The notes beneath the pieces are model-generated. The model did not search any database. It saw only the letters and a list, made by a program, of their open reading frames with translations, and was not told where the DNA came from. The position numbers were made by a program, and so were the translations under genes. DNA of 64,000 bases from Thalassotalea algicola (lineage in GTDB: Bacteria; Pseudomonadota; Gammaproteobacteria; Enterobacterales; Alteromonadaceae): NCBI RefSeq assembly GCF_012932965.1, contig NZ_JABBXH010000010.1:22284-86283 (forward strand). Direction: 5' to 3'. Positions 41,729-51,257 of the stretch are shown here, one piece after another (the first letter of the stretch is position 1; each line of letters starts with the position of its first letter).

Positions 41729-43441
41729 CTATACTTTTACAGAACGTTGCCAACGCTGCTTAATGTGCTCGGCAACCCTAAAGCTATTGGCGTAAATAGT
41801 ATAGGTATAAGGAACGCTGCCACCTGTCGGCATGAATGAGCCGTCGGTAACATACAAATTATCTACTTCGTGTGCTTGGCAGTTTTTATTTAATACAGAG
41901 GTCGCAGGGTCATTACCAAACCTGCAGCCTCCAGCCATTAAATTTGTTGGCGGATAGCTACTCACAGAAGAAGACACATTGGTTGCACCTAGTTGGGTTA
42001 ACACGGTTTCAGCCTTTGCTGCTAAATATTCACCTACTTTTAAATCTTGCTCATGATAACCAATACGTACTTTTGCTACCGGATCGCCCCACTTATCTGT
42101 CACTTCATCATCAAGTGCAACAAAGCAATCATCTGTTGGCATCCAGTCATTGAATACTTCAAAACGCAAAGTGCGATAGGTGGTAAATTCTTGTGTTAGG
42201 TTTGCTTTTAATTCCTCACCCCACACCAATTCATCATCGTCGCCGTATTGTGAGCCCATGGCCCGCGCAATAGGATTTTGATGGAAAAGAAAATCTATGG
42301 TGCCGCCTTTGGCTCTACCTTTTTTATTGATACCGTTAAATGCTGTATCTTCTATTTCATACCAGTCTTGTAATGCTCTATTCACAAACGGGCCAACGGC
42401 AGTTAATTGTGCAATTTGAGCTTCACTCAATTGGCCAAAATCAAAGTCGCCACTTCCCGTACCGCCAGCACTAAATACTAAATTTTTACCAACTTGCCCG
42501 TTATTATTTGCTAAGCCATTAGGAAATTTAGGACCTTTAGATGCCAATAATAACCGTGATGTTTCAACCGCTTGGCAAGCAACTACATAAATATCAGCTA
42601 GCGCTTTTTGTTTATTCCCTTTGGTATCGTAAAACTCAATACCCGTAATTTCACCTGTAGCATTTGAGGCAATATTGAAAACTTTAGCATTCGGTTTAAT
42701 GGTCAGGTTACCGGTTGCCACCGCATGATTGAGTAGTGCTGCTCTCGCACTACCCTTCGCACCTGAAGAACAACCATAGCTACTGCAATAGCCAGAATAT
42801 TCACAGCTTCTTCTACCCATTGCTGGCTGAGAGAGTACTGCTCTAGGCACTGGCATTGGATGGTAGCCCAACTCTGTAGCAGCTTTATCTATCCAACTCG
42901 AAACAGGATGCTCAGCAATTGGCGGATAAGGAAAGGGGTTTGACCTTGGCTCTTGATGCGGGTGATCAACAACCTTACCGGAGACACCCACTTGTTCATC
43001 AACCATGGTATAAAACGGCTCCATTTCTTCATAGCTGATTGGCCAATCTTCAACATTAGCACCATCTACTTCACCAAAAGTAGACTTAAGTTTGAAATCA
43101 ACCGGCTTTAGGCGATGAAAATAACCACTCATAAAATTTGAAGAGCCGCCAACAACATTACCATTCCAAAAACTCCAACCAGAGTTTTCTGTGGATTCTC
43201 CTTGCCAAAAGCTTGTGCCGTTTTCTCTTTCGTACTCTTCTTCAATGACATGGCGTTCATCACTAAGCGATGGATTGTAAGCATCACGTAAACTAATAGC
43301 CAATTCATCTTTATAGAATTCTTTTTCTGTCAGCCACGGGCCTTTTTCTAACACTAAAACTTTCGCCCCAGCTTTCGCTAAGGTATAAGCTACAGGTGAA
43401 GCGCCAGCACCACTACCTACGATACAAATGTCATATTTCAT
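41729..43441 (-). CDS. GMC-family oxidoreductase (gluconate 2-dehydrogenase flavoprotein-like)
   Basis: 570 aa. The FAD-binding motif is YDICIVGSGAGASPVAYTLAKAGAKVLVLEKGP (residues 3-35). WSFWNGNVVGGSSNFMSGYFHRLKP is the GMC signature. The C-terminal NLMAGGCRFGNDPATSVLNKNCQAHEVDNLYVTDGSFMPTGGSVPYTYTIYANSFRVAEHI carries the catalytic region. It overlaps the subunit 3 gene by 4 bp. Related enzymes oxidise sugars or alcohols in the periplasm and pass electrons to a cytochrome c subunit, which is missing here. No signal peptide of its own is seen; Tat export could be through subunit 3. Confidence 0.9.
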   Translation of the reverse strand: MKYDICIVGSGAGASPVAYTLAKAGAKVLVLEKGPWLTEKEFYKDELAISLRDAYNPSLSDERHVIEEEYERENGTSFWQGESTENSGWSFWNGNVVGGSSNFMSGYFHRLKPVDFKLKSTFGEVDGANVEDWPISYEEMEPFYTMVDEQVGVSGKVVDHPHQEPRSNPFPYPPIAEHPVSSWIDKAATELGYHPMPVPRAVLSQPAMGRRSCEYSGYCSSYGCSSGAKGSARAALLNHAVATGNLTIKPNAKVFNIASNATGEITGIEFYDTKGNKQKALADIYVVACQAVETSRLLLASKGPKFPNGLANNNGQVGKNLVFSAGGTGSGDFDFGQLSEAQIAQLTAVGPFVNRALQDWYEIEDTAFNGINKKGRAKGGTIDFLFHQNPIARAMGSQYGDDDELVWGEELKANLTQEFTTYRTLRFEVFNDWMPTDDCFVALDDEVTDKWGDPVAKVRIGYHEQDLKVGEYLAAKAETVLTQLGATNVSSSVSSYPPTNLMAGGCRFGNDPATSVLNKNCQAHEVDNLYVTDGSFMPTGGSVPYTYTIYANSFRVAEHIKQRWQRSVKV

Positions 43442-44079
43442 GCTTTTCGTTTGTCCTCGGTAGCAATATTTTTGATGGAAATTTGGTACTTACCAGGTAT
43501 TTCATAAAAGCGTTTGCCTTTAGGTGGTAACGGAAATCCTGCCTGATGATTGAGCCACTTCCAGCCTATTCCATCGGGGTTTCCTCCATAACTTGGTGGC
43601 GACAACATGGCTTCATATAGATAATTAATTAAAGTATTTATCCAATTATTACCTGCTTGAGAACCAGAAATTTTTCTTAGCAGTTGCTCTTTTTGTTCAG
43701 TGTTTAACACGACAAAGTTGCTATTTAACTGACTCTGGCTAAAGCCATTGAGCCAGCCTACACCTTTAAAAATAAAGGCCTTTTCTTCGGAATCAATAGG
43801 CTGCTCGTCAACCACATTGAATAAATACGCTAGCGCTTGAATATCTTTTGCGCCCGGCCCAGATTCGGATTGAGGAAGTAAATGAGACAACACCGCGTCT
43901 AAAGTTAGCCATGGATCTTGGCGCTTTAATTGATTTAATGCTTCACTTTTTTCAGCTGACCACACTATAGGGATAGCGCTTGTCGCGGTAACGCCTGCGG
44001 CGGCCTTTAACATAGCTCTGCGTGATAGCTTGGCTTTAAGCCAGTCAGGTGTTTGATAATCGTTATTAAAAAAGGACAT
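43438..44079 (-). CDS. Gluconate 2-dehydrogenase subunit 3 family protein
   Basis: 213 aa. The N-terminus has a Tat-type signal (LSRRAMLKAAAGVTATSAIPIVWS, about residues 18-41). The body has DAVLSHLLPQSESGPGAKDIQALAYLFNVVDEQ and GIGWKWLNHQAGFPLPPKGKRFYEI, the pattern of the small (gamma) subunit of membrane-bound gluconate dehydrogenases. It likely carries the flavoprotein across the membrane by Tat and is coupled to it by a 4-bp overlap. The thioredoxin-like gene lies 3 bp upstream. Confidence 0.85.
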   Translation of the reverse strand: MSFFNNDYQTPDWLKAKLSRRAMLKAAAGVTATSAIPIVWSAEKSEALNQLKRQDPWLTLDAVLSHLLPQSESGPGAKDIQALAYLFNVVDEQPIDSEEKAFIFKGVGWLNGFSQSQLNSNFVVLNTEQKEQLLRKISGSQAGNNWINTLINYLYEAMLSPPSYGGNPDGIGWKWLNHQAGFPLPPKGKRFYEIPGKYQISIKNIATEDKRKA

Positions 44080-44082
44080 GAA

Positions 44083-44556
44083 TTACGCTTTAACTTTCCA
44101 TTTGTTGATAAATGCAAGCCATTGCTCGCGTGAGTATTCACCGCTTTCTAAGAATTCTGCCGTGTCTTTAGACAAAATCATTTTTCCTGCGCTCGTCGAT
44201 ACATACATATGAGGATAACCAAGTACTGGCGGTAACCCTTTCATGAACTCAGCATTCTCGTTACTGTCACTAACACTTATCTTTAACAAAACAAACTCTT
44301 CATGAAGTGTTTGATAAATATCTGGGTTTTTTGCTAAAAACGCATCCATTTTATGGCACCAAGTGCACCAGTTGCCGCCAATTTCAATTAACACATTTCG
44401 GTTACTTGATTTAGCCAACTCTATTGCCGCTACTGCATCCTTGAACGGGTCGCGCTTGTCATCAAATACCTTGCTGTATATTGGTAAACTCTCTTTTGCA
44501 TAGCAATTTATTGTGACGATAAAAAACAGTAAAAAAGAAAGAAAAAACTTATTCAT
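44083..44556 (-). CDS. Exported thioredoxin-fold protein
   Basis: 157 aa. A signal peptide (ending TINCYA) precedes a thioredoxin-like domain with NVLIEIGGNWCTWCHKMDAFLAKNPDIYQTL: the CTWC active site is at about residues 62-65, followed by the WCHKM wording of the thioredoxin_7/DUF255 group. GLPPVLGYPHMYV contains the cis-proline region. It is first in a three-gene unit with the GMC oxidoreductase and its subunit 3, where it may keep cysteines reduced or help assemble the enzyme. Confidence 0.85.
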   Translation of the reverse strand: MNKFFLSFLLFFIVTINCYAKESLPIYSKVFDDKRDPFKDAVAAIELAKSSNRNVLIEIGGNWCTWCHKMDAFLAKNPDIYQTLHEEFVLLKISVSDSNENAEFMKGLPPVLGYPHMYVSTSAGKMILSKDTAEFLESGEYSREQWLAFINKWKVKA

Positions 44557-44695
44557 GGACTATCCTTTTTTATTCGATATCCAAATTGACCTGATATCAA
44601 CTAACTATATTTCAAATTCTTTAATGCGTCATTATGTCAAAACGATTTATAAGACTATATAATGCGCAGCAATTTTAGCTTTTCGAGGAAATACT

Positions 44696-45409
44696 ATGCG
44701 ACCAAGCGGCAGAACGCCGGGCCAAATTCGCCCTGTAACCATTACCCGCCAATTCACTGCTCATGCTGAAGGTTCTATTTTAGTAGAATTTGGTGAAACC
44801 AAAGTTATTTGCACTGCAACTGTTGAAGAAGGTGTACCGCGTTTCCTTAAAGGCCAAGGTAAAGGTTGGGTAACCGCTGAATACGGCATGTTACCGCGCT
44901 CTACGCATACTAGAATGCGTCGCGAAGCTGCTGGCGGCAAGCAAGGTGGCCGAACAATGGAGATTCAACGTCTTATTGCTCGTGCATTAAGAGCTGCTGT
45001 TGATTTAAAAGCACTAGGCGAAAATACCGTGACTATTGACTGTGACGTTATTCAAGCAGACGGTGGTACTCGTACTGCTTCTATTACAGGGGCTTGTGTG
45101 GCTTTAGTAGATGCTATTAACTATATGCGTGCCAAAGAAATAATTAAAACGAACCCATTAAAGCACATGATTGCAGCGGTTTCTGTTGGTATCTATAAAG
45201 GTCAACCAATTTCAGACTTAGAATACTTAGAAGACTCTGAAGCTGAAACAGACATGAATGTAGTGATGACTGAAACCGGTAAACTGATCGAAGTACAAGG
45301 TACTGCGGAAGAAGAACCATTTAGTTTCGACGAAATGAATGAAATGATGCAATTGGCAAAAAATAGCATCAATGAATTATTCGACATTCAAAAAGCATCA
45401 TTAAGTTAA
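44696..45409 (+). CDS. rph: Ribonuclease PH
   Basis: 237 aa, normal length. [73 protein letters not shown] is the diagnostic start, and [21 protein letters not shown] and [19 protein letters not shown] give the phosphorolytic site. It trims tRNA 3' ends using phosphate. It forms an operon with pyrE (11-bp gap), as in E. coli. Confidence 0.98.
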   Translation: MRPSGRTPGQIRPVTITRQFTAHAEGSILVEFGETKVICTATVEEGVPRFLKGQGKGWVTAEYGMLPRSTHTRMRREAAGGKQGGRTMEIQRLIARALRAAVDLKALGENTVTIDCDVIQADGGTRTASITGACVALVDAINYMRAKEIIKTNPLKHMIAAVSVGIYKGQPISDLEYLEDSEAETDMNVVMTETGKLIEVQGTAEEEPFSFDEMNEMMQLAKNSINELFDIQKASLS

Positions 45410-45420
45410 TAGGGGCGATT

Positions 45421-46062
45421 ATGAAAGATTATCAACGCGAATTTATTGAATTTGCCCTTAGCAAACAAGTATTACGTTTCGGTGAGTTCACCTTAAAATC
45501 AGGCCGCACAAGTCCATACTTTTTTAATGCAGGCTTATTTAACACTGGTGGCGATTTAGCGCGTTTAGGTCGTTTTTATGCTGCTGCGTTAGCCGATAGC
45601 GGTATTGATTTTGATTTGCTATTTGGTCCTGCATATAAAGGCATTCCTATTGCCACTACCACCGCCGTCGCATTAGCCGATCATCATAATATGGATATGC
45701 CATACTGTTTTAACCGTAAAGAAGCTAAAACACATGGTGAAGGTGGTAACTTAGTAGGCTCAGCACTTGAAGGTAAAGTGATGCTAGTCGACGATGTAAT
45801 CACGGCAGGAACGGCTATTCGTGAGTCGATGGAAATTATCAAAGCGAATGGTGCCGAGTTATCAGGTGTGCTTATCGCATTAGATCGCCAAGAAAAAGGT
45901 AAAGGCGAACTTTCAGCAATTCAAGAAGTTGAACGAGACTTTGGTACTAAAGTCATTTCAATTGTTACCTTAGGCGACCTTATTAGCTATTTAGAAGAAA
46001 AATCAGACATGGGTGAAGCTTTAGCTGCAATAAAGCAATACCGAGAAGATTACGGTATCTAA
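45421..46062 (+). CDS. pyrE: Orotate phosphoribosyltransferase
   Basis: 213 aa. [43 protein letters not shown] is the family start. The PRPP-binding motif is [17 protein letters not shown] (about residues 120-136), and [13 protein letters not shown] contributes catalytic lysines. It converts orotate and PRPP to OMP in pyrimidine synthesis. It is downstream of rph; a strong terminator follows. Confidence 0.98.
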   Translation: MKDYQREFIEFALSKQVLRFGEFTLKSGRTSPYFFNAGLFNTGGDLARLGRFYAAALADSGIDFDLLFGPAYKGIPIATTTAVALADHHNMDMPYCFNRKEAKTHGEGGNLVGSALEGKVMLVDDVITAGTAIRESMEIIKANGAELSGVLIALDRQEKGKGELSAIQEVERDFGTKVISIVTLGDLISYLEEKSDMGEALAAIKQYREDYGI

Positions 46063-46079
46063 TAGCTCCCATTAAGATC

Positions 46080-46106
46080 AAAAAAGGCGCTGTTAGCGCC
46101 TTTTTT
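46080..46106. terminator. Bidirectional terminator between pyrE and hemE
   Basis: A-tract plus GGCGC (46080-46090) pairs with GCGCC plus T-tract (46096-46106) around a 5-nt loop. It serves both convergent genes. Confidence 0.9.
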
Positions 46107-46131
46107 ATTAAACCACGAAAAGCCCTGCAGC

Positions 46132-47202
46132 TTACTTATTATGGTATTGTTTACTTAAGCGATGCACAGCTTCAATAAAGTGGCCTGCATGCTCAGGGTT
46201 CACATCTGGGTGAATACCATGGCCTAAGTTAAACACATGCCCAGTACCACCATCACCAAAACCTTTTAAGATGGTCGCTACTTCTTCTTCAATACGCTCT
46301 TTTGGCGCGTAAAGCATTGACGGGTCCATATTTCCTTGTAAAGCAACTTTATCGCCAACGCGTGCTTTCGCGTCTTCGATATTAATTGTCCAATCAAGAC
46401 CAACACCATCACAACCTGTTGCTGCAATGCTCTCTAGCCACATACCACCATTTTTTGTAAATAATGTCACTGGTACTTTGCGGCCGTCATTATGGCGTGT
46501 TAAACCGTCTACAATTTTATGCATGTATTGCAATGAAAAGTCTTTGTAATCACGAGGTGAAAGTACACCGCCCCATGTATCAAATACCATCACAGATTGT
46601 GCACCAGCAGCAATTTGTGCATTTAAATAGCTTATTACCGAGTCAGCTAATTTATCTAATAATAAGTGCAAAGTTTGCGGCTCTGCATACATCATCTTTT
46701 TGATTTTGGTAAATGCCTTAGAGCTGCCACCTTCAACCATGTAAGTTGCAAGTGTCCATGGGCTACCAGAAAAACCAATTAACGGTACTTGTCCATCTAA
46801 TGCTTTACGAATTGAACGCACTGCATTCATTACGTACTGCAATTCACCTTCCGGATCTGGATGGCCAATTTTATCAACATCAGCTTTACAGGTAATTGGG
46901 CGTTCAAACTTAGGGCCTTCGCCTGTTTCAAAGTACAAACCTAATCCCATTGCATCTGGGATAGTTAAAATGTCACTAAATAAAATAGCAGCATCTAATG
47001 GAAATCTACGTAATGGCTGAATTGTAACTTCAGTAGCCAATTCAGTATTGCGACATAACGACATGAAATCGCCTGCATCTTTACGCGTTTCCTTATATTC
47101 AGGAAGATATCTACCTGCCTGACGCATCATCCATACAGGTGTATAATCTACAGGCTCACGCATTAGCGCGCGTAAATAAGTATCATTTTTTAAAGTTGTC
47201 AT
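46132..47202 (-). CDS. hemE: Uroporphyrinogen decarboxylase
   Basis: 356 aa. [29 protein letters not shown] is the first signature; [35 protein letters not shown] and [27 protein letters not shown] are also typical. It decarboxylates uroporphyrinogen III to coproporphyrinogen III in heme synthesis. It is transcribed alone, convergent with rph-pyrE. Confidence 0.98.
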   Translation of the reverse strand: MTTLKNDTYLRALMREPVDYTPVWMMRQAGRYLPEYKETRKDAGDFMSLCRNTELATEVTIQPLRRFPLDAAILFSDILTIPDAMGLGLYFETGEGPKFERPITCKADVDKIGHPDPEGELQYVMNAVRSIRKALDGQVPLIGFSGSPWTLATYMVEGGSSKAFTKIKKMMYAEPQTLHLLLDKLADSVISYLNAQIAAGAQSVMVFDTWGGVLSPRDYKDFSLQYMHKIVDGLTRHNDGRKVPVTLFTKNGGMWLESIAATGCDGVGLDWTINIEDAKARVGDKVALQGNMDPSMLYAPKERIEEEVATILKGFGDGGTGHVFNLGHGIHPDVNPEHAGHFIEAVHRLSKQYHNK

Positions 47203-47385
47203 TAATGTCAGCTCTCCTACTTTAGTGCGCGCATTCTAACACTGCACAATTAGGAGATCTATTGCCGTCTTCTATTTCAAATTGATAAATTGATTTAGGT
47301 TAAGGAACTGTGAATAGAGCATTGATTTTTAATAAATACCCTAACTTTCGTAGTATATATACTCTATTAAAGTTGTAATATTGTG

Positions 47386-47414
47386 TTGCATTCAAAAAAT
47401 GGCTTTGTTATAAA
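47386..47414 (+). promoter_or_regulatory. Sigma-70 promoter for the candidate small RNA
   Basis: TTGCAT (47386-47391) and TATAAA (47409-47414) are separated by 17 bp. A GC-rich stretch at the expected start (GTCCCGCGC) resembles the discriminator of growth-rate-controlled promoters. No plus-strand gene follows until past a terminator. Confidence 0.6.
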
Positions 47415-47420
47415 ATGTCC

Positions 47421-47511
47421 CGCGCTAGTTAAGAAAATAACTAATAAGAAGCTTGTTATAACAAGACCACACAGCGAGCATTTCAGGCCTTACCTTTGGT
47501 AAGGCTTTTTT
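47421..47511 (+). ncRNA. Candidate small RNA (about 91 nt, unrecognised family)
   Basis: A good promoter leads directly into a short non-coding stretch with two small hairpins, AGTTA/TAACT (47427-47442) and CTTGTTATAACAAG (47452-47465), and a classic terminator, GCCTTACC-TTT-GGTAAGGC plus a T run (47487-47511). The terminator works only in the plus direction, and no plus-strand gene precedes it (hemE and the next gene are on the minus strand). It does not resemble 6S, tmRNA, 4.5S, Spot 42 or other small RNAs I know. The remaining part of the 47203-47536 gap is the hemE upstream region with nothing recognised. Confidence 0.55.
47487..47511 (+). terminator. Intrinsic terminator of the candidate small RNA
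   Basis: A perfect 8-bp stem GCCTTACC/GGTAAGGC with a TTT loop is followed by six T residues. It has no matching T tract on the minus strand, so it is directional. Confidence 0.9.
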
Positions 47512-47536
47512 ATTGCCTAAAGAAAAAGTAAATTGA

Positions 47537-47854
47537 CTATTGTTTCATGGCTATAGAATGACCTTTCAAATTCATCCCTGCACATTTGGCGTGAAATACG
47601 GCGATATAGCCATCGGAGTTTAGTTTGTCTGAGTTAGTATTAGATATGAACGATAAGATTTCTGCTCGTGATTGTGCACAAATTCGTTTTGTCTCTTGAT
47701 TCCAAATCGAAACACTCGCAGATTTACGCTGCTCTTTTATTAATAAATAGACGATCGCTTCTAATTTCTTTTGTTCTCGCTTATGCAAAGTAAAAAATAT
47801 GCTAGCGATTAGACTTAGAATTAAAATCGTAAAAACTGCCACATTGCTTTCCAA
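47537..47854 (-). CDS. Small membrane-anchored hypothetical protein (105 aa)
   Basis: One N-terminal transmembrane helix (about residues 5-24) is followed by a basic segment (HKREQKKLEAIVYLLIKEQRKSASVSI) and a small domain with two cysteines (KRICAQSR, FHAKCAGMN). No family was recognised. It is on the same strand as dtd, 83 bp downstream of the dtd stop, and could be the last gene of that unit. Confidence 0.55.
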   Translation of the reverse strand: MESNVAVFTILILSLIASIFFTLHKREQKKLEAIVYLLIKEQRKSASVSIWNQETKRICAQSRAEILSFISNTNSDKLNSDGYIAVFHAKCAGMNLKGHSIAMKQ

Positions 47855-47936
47855 CTAAAAATTGTGGCGCGATCATACACTCAAGTGTATCTATAGAGTG
47901 TTTTAATTTGTAATCGAATAAATCAGATGATGAAAG

Positions 47937-48374
47937 CTAAATAGTTAATTGAAATGTTACAGGGCCATCATTGAGTAATGACACTTTCATATCGGCGCCA
48001 AATATACCTGTAGGTGCTTTGAACCCTTTAGCTCTTAATTGCTGTGTAAAAAACTTATAAAGGTCCTTACTCATGTCAGGTGAAGCTGCACTTGTAAAGC
48101 TAGGGCGCATTCCTTTTGATGTATCTGCTGCAAGAGTAAATTGGGATACTACCAGAACATCTCCACCAGCTTGTTGTACATTTAGGTTCATCTTACCTTC
48201 TGCATCTTCAAAAACCCTATACCCTGCCACACGTTCAGCTAATCGTTTAGCCTTTGCTTCATTGTCATCAGGTTCAATAGCGAGCAACACGAGTAGACCA
48301 TTGGTTATTTCACCAACTACCTCATTATCTACTTCAACTTTAGCGAATGAAACGCGCTGAATTAATGCAATCAT
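47937..48374 (-). CDS. dtd: D-aminoacyl-tRNA deacylase
   Basis: 145 aa, exactly the usual length. [23 protein letters not shown], the SQFTLAAD region ([25 protein letters not shown]) and the C-terminal GPVTFQLTI (the cross-subunit Gly-cisPro type motif) are diagnostic. It hydrolyses D-amino acids and glycine mischarged on tRNA. It lies between pip (12-bp gap) and a small membrane protein gene. Confidence 0.97.
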   Translation of the reverse strand: MIALIQRVSFAKVEVDNEVVGEITNGLLVLLAIEPDDNEAKAKRLAERVAGYRVFEDAEGKMNLNVQQAGGDVLVVSQFTLAADTSKGMRPSFTSAASPDMSKDLYKFFTQQLRAKGFKAPTGIFGADMKVSLLNDGPVTFQLTI

Positions 48375-48386
48375 GACTTATTAATT

Positions 48387-49346
48387 TTATTGCTCAAGAA
48401 ATAGCGCCATAATATCAGTTGCCTTACAAAATGCATCAATGGTTTGTTGTTCAAAGCCGCTGTGCCCTGCATAAGGGAGAATTTGCAATGAAGCATTCTT
48501 CCATTGTTTTGCTAGTTGGTATGCTACATCTATTTGGCACACCATATCGTACCTGCCATGAATTATCGTTGCAGGAATCGATTCGATTTTACTGATCTGT
48601 TCTAGAATATAATTAGGCGATAAATCACACTGATTAACAAAATAATGAGCAGAAATTTTAGCCATGCACAGAGCTTGATGTTTATCTTCTATATGCCTTT
48701 TATCTAGGTGATGATGCTCTATTGTCGATAACCTTAATTCCCATAAAAACCAAGACTGACTTGCCGCAATCATCGCAAGTTCGTTTTCTGAATTAAGTAA
48801 TTGATAATAACCGCTTAGCGGGTCTTTTCTGGCTTCTTCACTTAGTGGCTCGATAAACTCTTGGTAATATTCAGGAAAGAACTTAGCAGCACCTTCGGGT
48901 TGATATAACCAGTCTAATTCTTGTTGGCTTCCTAAGAAAACACCACGTAAAATGAAAGCGAGTACTTTTTCTGGATGAGAAATACCATAAGCAAGCGCTA
49001 GTGTTGTTCCCCAAGAACCTCCCGATACTAGCCAACGGTCAATATTCAAATGTGTTCTTACTTTCTCCAAATCATTAACTAAATCCCACATGGTATTGTG
49101 GGTAAGCGAAGGTGAAGGCTTCGAGCGGCCACACCCTCGCTGGTCTATCAATACAATACGATACTTTTCAGGGTCAAAATAACGCCTATAGTTTTCACTG
49201 CACCCTGCTCCAGGACCACCATGGAGATAAAGTACAGGAATTCCGTCTTTATTGCCCGATTGCTCTATATAGAGCTGATGATGTTCATCAACTGTTATCC
49301 AGTCTGTGAAATAAGGAGCGATTTTAGGGTAAAGGCAGCGTGACAT
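48387..49346 (-). CDS. pip: Proline iminopeptidase (alpha/beta hydrolase)
   Basis: 319 aa. LYLHGGPGAGCSENYRRYFDPEKYRIVLIDQRGCGRSKPS is the oxyanion/DQRGCGRS signature. The nucleophile is in LVSGGSWGTTLALAYG (GGSWG, about residues 109-113). The catalytic Asp (GRYDMVCQ) and His (YAGHSGFE) follow. It removes N-terminal proline from peptides (S33 family). It is transcribed with yihY upstream (4-bp gap) and dtd downstream. Confidence 0.95.
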   Translation of the reverse strand: MSRCLYPKIAPYFTDWITVDEHHQLYIEQSGNKDGIPVLYLHGGPGAGCSENYRRYFDPEKYRIVLIDQRGCGRSKPSPSLTHNTMWDLVNDLEKVRTHLNIDRWLVSGGSWGTTLALAYGISHPEKVLAFILRGVFLGSQQELDWLYQPEGAAKFFPEYYQEFIEPLSEEARKDPLSGYYQLLNSENELAMIAASQSWFLWELRLSTIEHHHLDKRHIEDKHQALCMAKISAHYFVNQCDLSPNYILEQISKIESIPATIIHGRYDMVCQIDVAYQLAKQWKNASLQILPYAGHSGFEQQTIDAFCKATDIMALFLEQ

Positions 49347-49350
49347 GAGT

Positions 49351-50250
49351 TTACTCGCTTGTTATTTCATTAATAGTAGTGCCTTTTACACCATTTTCCA
49401 GCTGAATATTTTGTTTAAAAAATGATTCTAGGCTAGCGGTAAAAAGTGCACCAAGTAACACGACTAACCAGGACAAATAAACCCATAGAAATAAGATTGG
49501 AATACCAGCTAAAGCGCCATAAATGGCCTGATATGACGGAACTTGTGTTATGTAAATAGCAAAGCCTTTTTTAGCTAGTTCAAACAATATTGCGGCTAAA
49601 ACGGCACCTGCTATCGCATGCTTAATAGAAATATTTTTATTAGGCACCATCAAATACAGAACAAGAAAGCCAGCGACAGAGATAAACAATGGCAAGCCAC
49701 GAATGAATAAATTACTTATGCCTAAGAAGTCATAATCGCCTAAAGAAACTAATGAGACGATATACGTCGTAGCGGCAATACTTCCACCGACTAAGACCGG
49801 CCCTAAAGTTAATACCATCCAATACATTGAAAATGATGTAACCATGCGTCGTTTCTCTTTGACACGCCATATCCGATTCAAACTGCTATCGATTGCAGAA
49901 ATTAACAACAATGCAAAAATAAATAGGAAAATAATAGCGACTGCGGACATTTTTGAAGCATTAGCGACAAAGTCAGTCAAGTAAAGTTGTACTGTGTCTC
50001 CGGCTGCGGGTAGAAAATTAGAATAAACAAAATCCTCAATAACAACTCGAATATCACTAAAAATAGGAAATGCCGTCATCACGGATAACATCACAACCAC
50101 AAGCGGCACTAACGACATTAATGTGACATATGAAAGGTAGCCTGCAACAACAGGAATATTGTCCTCTTTCATTCGATGAAATAGGTAGTTAAGGAACGAG
50201 GCGCTTAGGCGAAGCTTATCAAGAATAGAATGCTTCCATTCATTAGACAT
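49351..50250 (-). CDS. yihY: YihY family inner-membrane protein
   Basis: 299 aa. It has six transmembrane segments. [29 protein letters not shown] and [38 protein letters not shown] are the virulence-factor-BrkB/YihY signatures. The family was once misnamed ribonuclease BN. Its exact transport role is unsettled. It is first in a yihY-pip-dtd unit, a common gammaproteobacterial order. Confidence 0.94.
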   Translation of the reverse strand: MSNEWKHSILDKLRLSASFLNYLFHRMKEDNIPVVAGYLSYVTLMSLVPLVVVMLSVMTAFPIFSDIRVVIEDFVYSNFLPAAGDTVQLYLTDFVANASKMSAVAIIFLFIFALLLISAIDSSLNRIWRVKEKRRMVTSFSMYWMVLTLGPVLVGGSIAATTYIVSLVSLGDYDFLGISNLFIRGLPLFISVAGFLVLYLMVPNKNISIKHAIAGAVLAAILFELAKKGFAIYITQVPSYQAIYGALAGIPILFLWVYLSWLVVLLGALFTASLESFFKQNIQLENGVKGTTINEITSE

Positions 50251-50350
50251 ATTAAATTACCGATTATAGGTTTAAACCCTAACTGCTTTATACTATGCTT
50301 AAACAATTAGATTACTAACAAAAATATAACATAATTAATAGGATACCACT

Positions 50351-50578
50351 ATGTCAGGTCAAGGTTCAGGCGGTAACGTACTTGCTGCTATTTGTAGTTT
50401 CTTTATTGCTGGTTTAGGCCAGCTCGTTCAAGGCAGAATTCTCGCCGCAATCGTATTTTTCTTACTCACTTGGGTTAACTATACATTAGCTGCAACCGGC
50501 ATATTATTCTTTATGGCGTTGCCAGGCTTTATTTTTCATGTCTGGGCAATAATAGACGCAGCAAAATATAAGGGCTGA
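50351..50578 (+). CDS. Small two-to-three-helix membrane protein (TM2-like)
   Basis: 75 aa. The start MSGQGSGGNVLAAICSFFIAGLGQLVQGR has the GLGQLxQGR motif of TM2-like small membrane proteins; two further hydrophobic helices end in DAAKYKG. Function unknown. It is 8 bp before a DUF2959 lipoprotein gene, so the two form a small operon divergent from yihY. Confidence 0.8.
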   Translation: MSGQGSGGNVLAAICSFFIAGLGQLVQGRILAAIVFFLLTWVNYTLAATGILFFMALPGFIFHVWAIIDAAKYKG

Positions 50579-50586
50579 GAAACACC

Positions 50587-51240
50587 ATGAAGCTACCTCA
50601 ATTCATTAAGCTATTTTGTATCATCTTTCTGTTGCAAGGTTGCCAATCTGCGTATTACTCGGCAATGGAAAGTTTTGGAAAACACAAGCGAGACTTATTG
50701 GCAGATGAAGTTGAAAACGCGCAAGAAGCACAGCAAGACGCCCAAGAACAATTCACTAGTGCGTTAGAGCAACTTTCTAGTTTAATTGCTTTTGATGGTG
50801 GCGACTTACAAGAGCAGTACGAAGAGACTCAGGCACAATATGATGCCAGCGAAGAAGCAGCTCACGAAGTACGCTTACGTATAGGTGATATTGAAAAAGT
50901 AGGTCAAGCTCTATTTGATGAGTGGCAAGATGAAATCGAGCAATATTCAAATGCTAAGCTAAAAAGCCAAAGCCGTGTCAAATTCAGGGATACTGAACGT
51001 AAATACCTTAGACTTGTAAAAGCAATGCATAAAGCCGAAAGCAAGATGACACCCGTTTTATCGGCATTAAAAGATAATACCTTGTATTTGAAGCATAACT
51101 TAAATGCGAGAGCTATTGGTGCTTTAGAAGGTGAATATCAAGATATTAAAGCTAATATTAATAGCCTGATAAAAGAAATGAATGTTGCAATAAAAGAATC
51201 TGAATACTTCTTATCATTACTAACTAATGCAGACGAGTAA
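50587..51240 (+). CDS. DUF2959 family coiled-coil lipoprotein
   Basis: 217 aa. The lipoprotein signal has lipobox LQGC (Cys about residue 19) followed by QSAYYSAMESFGKHKRDLLADEVENAQEAQQDAQEQFTSALEQL, the DUF2959 start. The rest is nearly all helical and coiled-coil, rich in Glu and Gln (about residues 30-210). It is probably anchored to the outer membrane, facing the periplasm. Function unknown. It is in an operon with the TM2-like gene upstream. Confidence 0.88.
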   Translation: MKLPQFIKLFCIIFLLQGCQSAYYSAMESFGKHKRDLLADEVENAQEAQQDAQEQFTSALEQLSSLIAFDGGDLQEQYEETQAQYDASEEAAHEVRLRIGDIEKVGQALFDEWQDEIEQYSNAKLKSQSRVKFRDTERKYLRLVKAMHKAESKMTPVLSALKDNTLYLKHNLNARAIGALEGEYQDIKANINSLIKEMNVAIKESEYFLSLLTNADE

Positions 51241-51257
51241 GCGTTACTGCATTAGTT

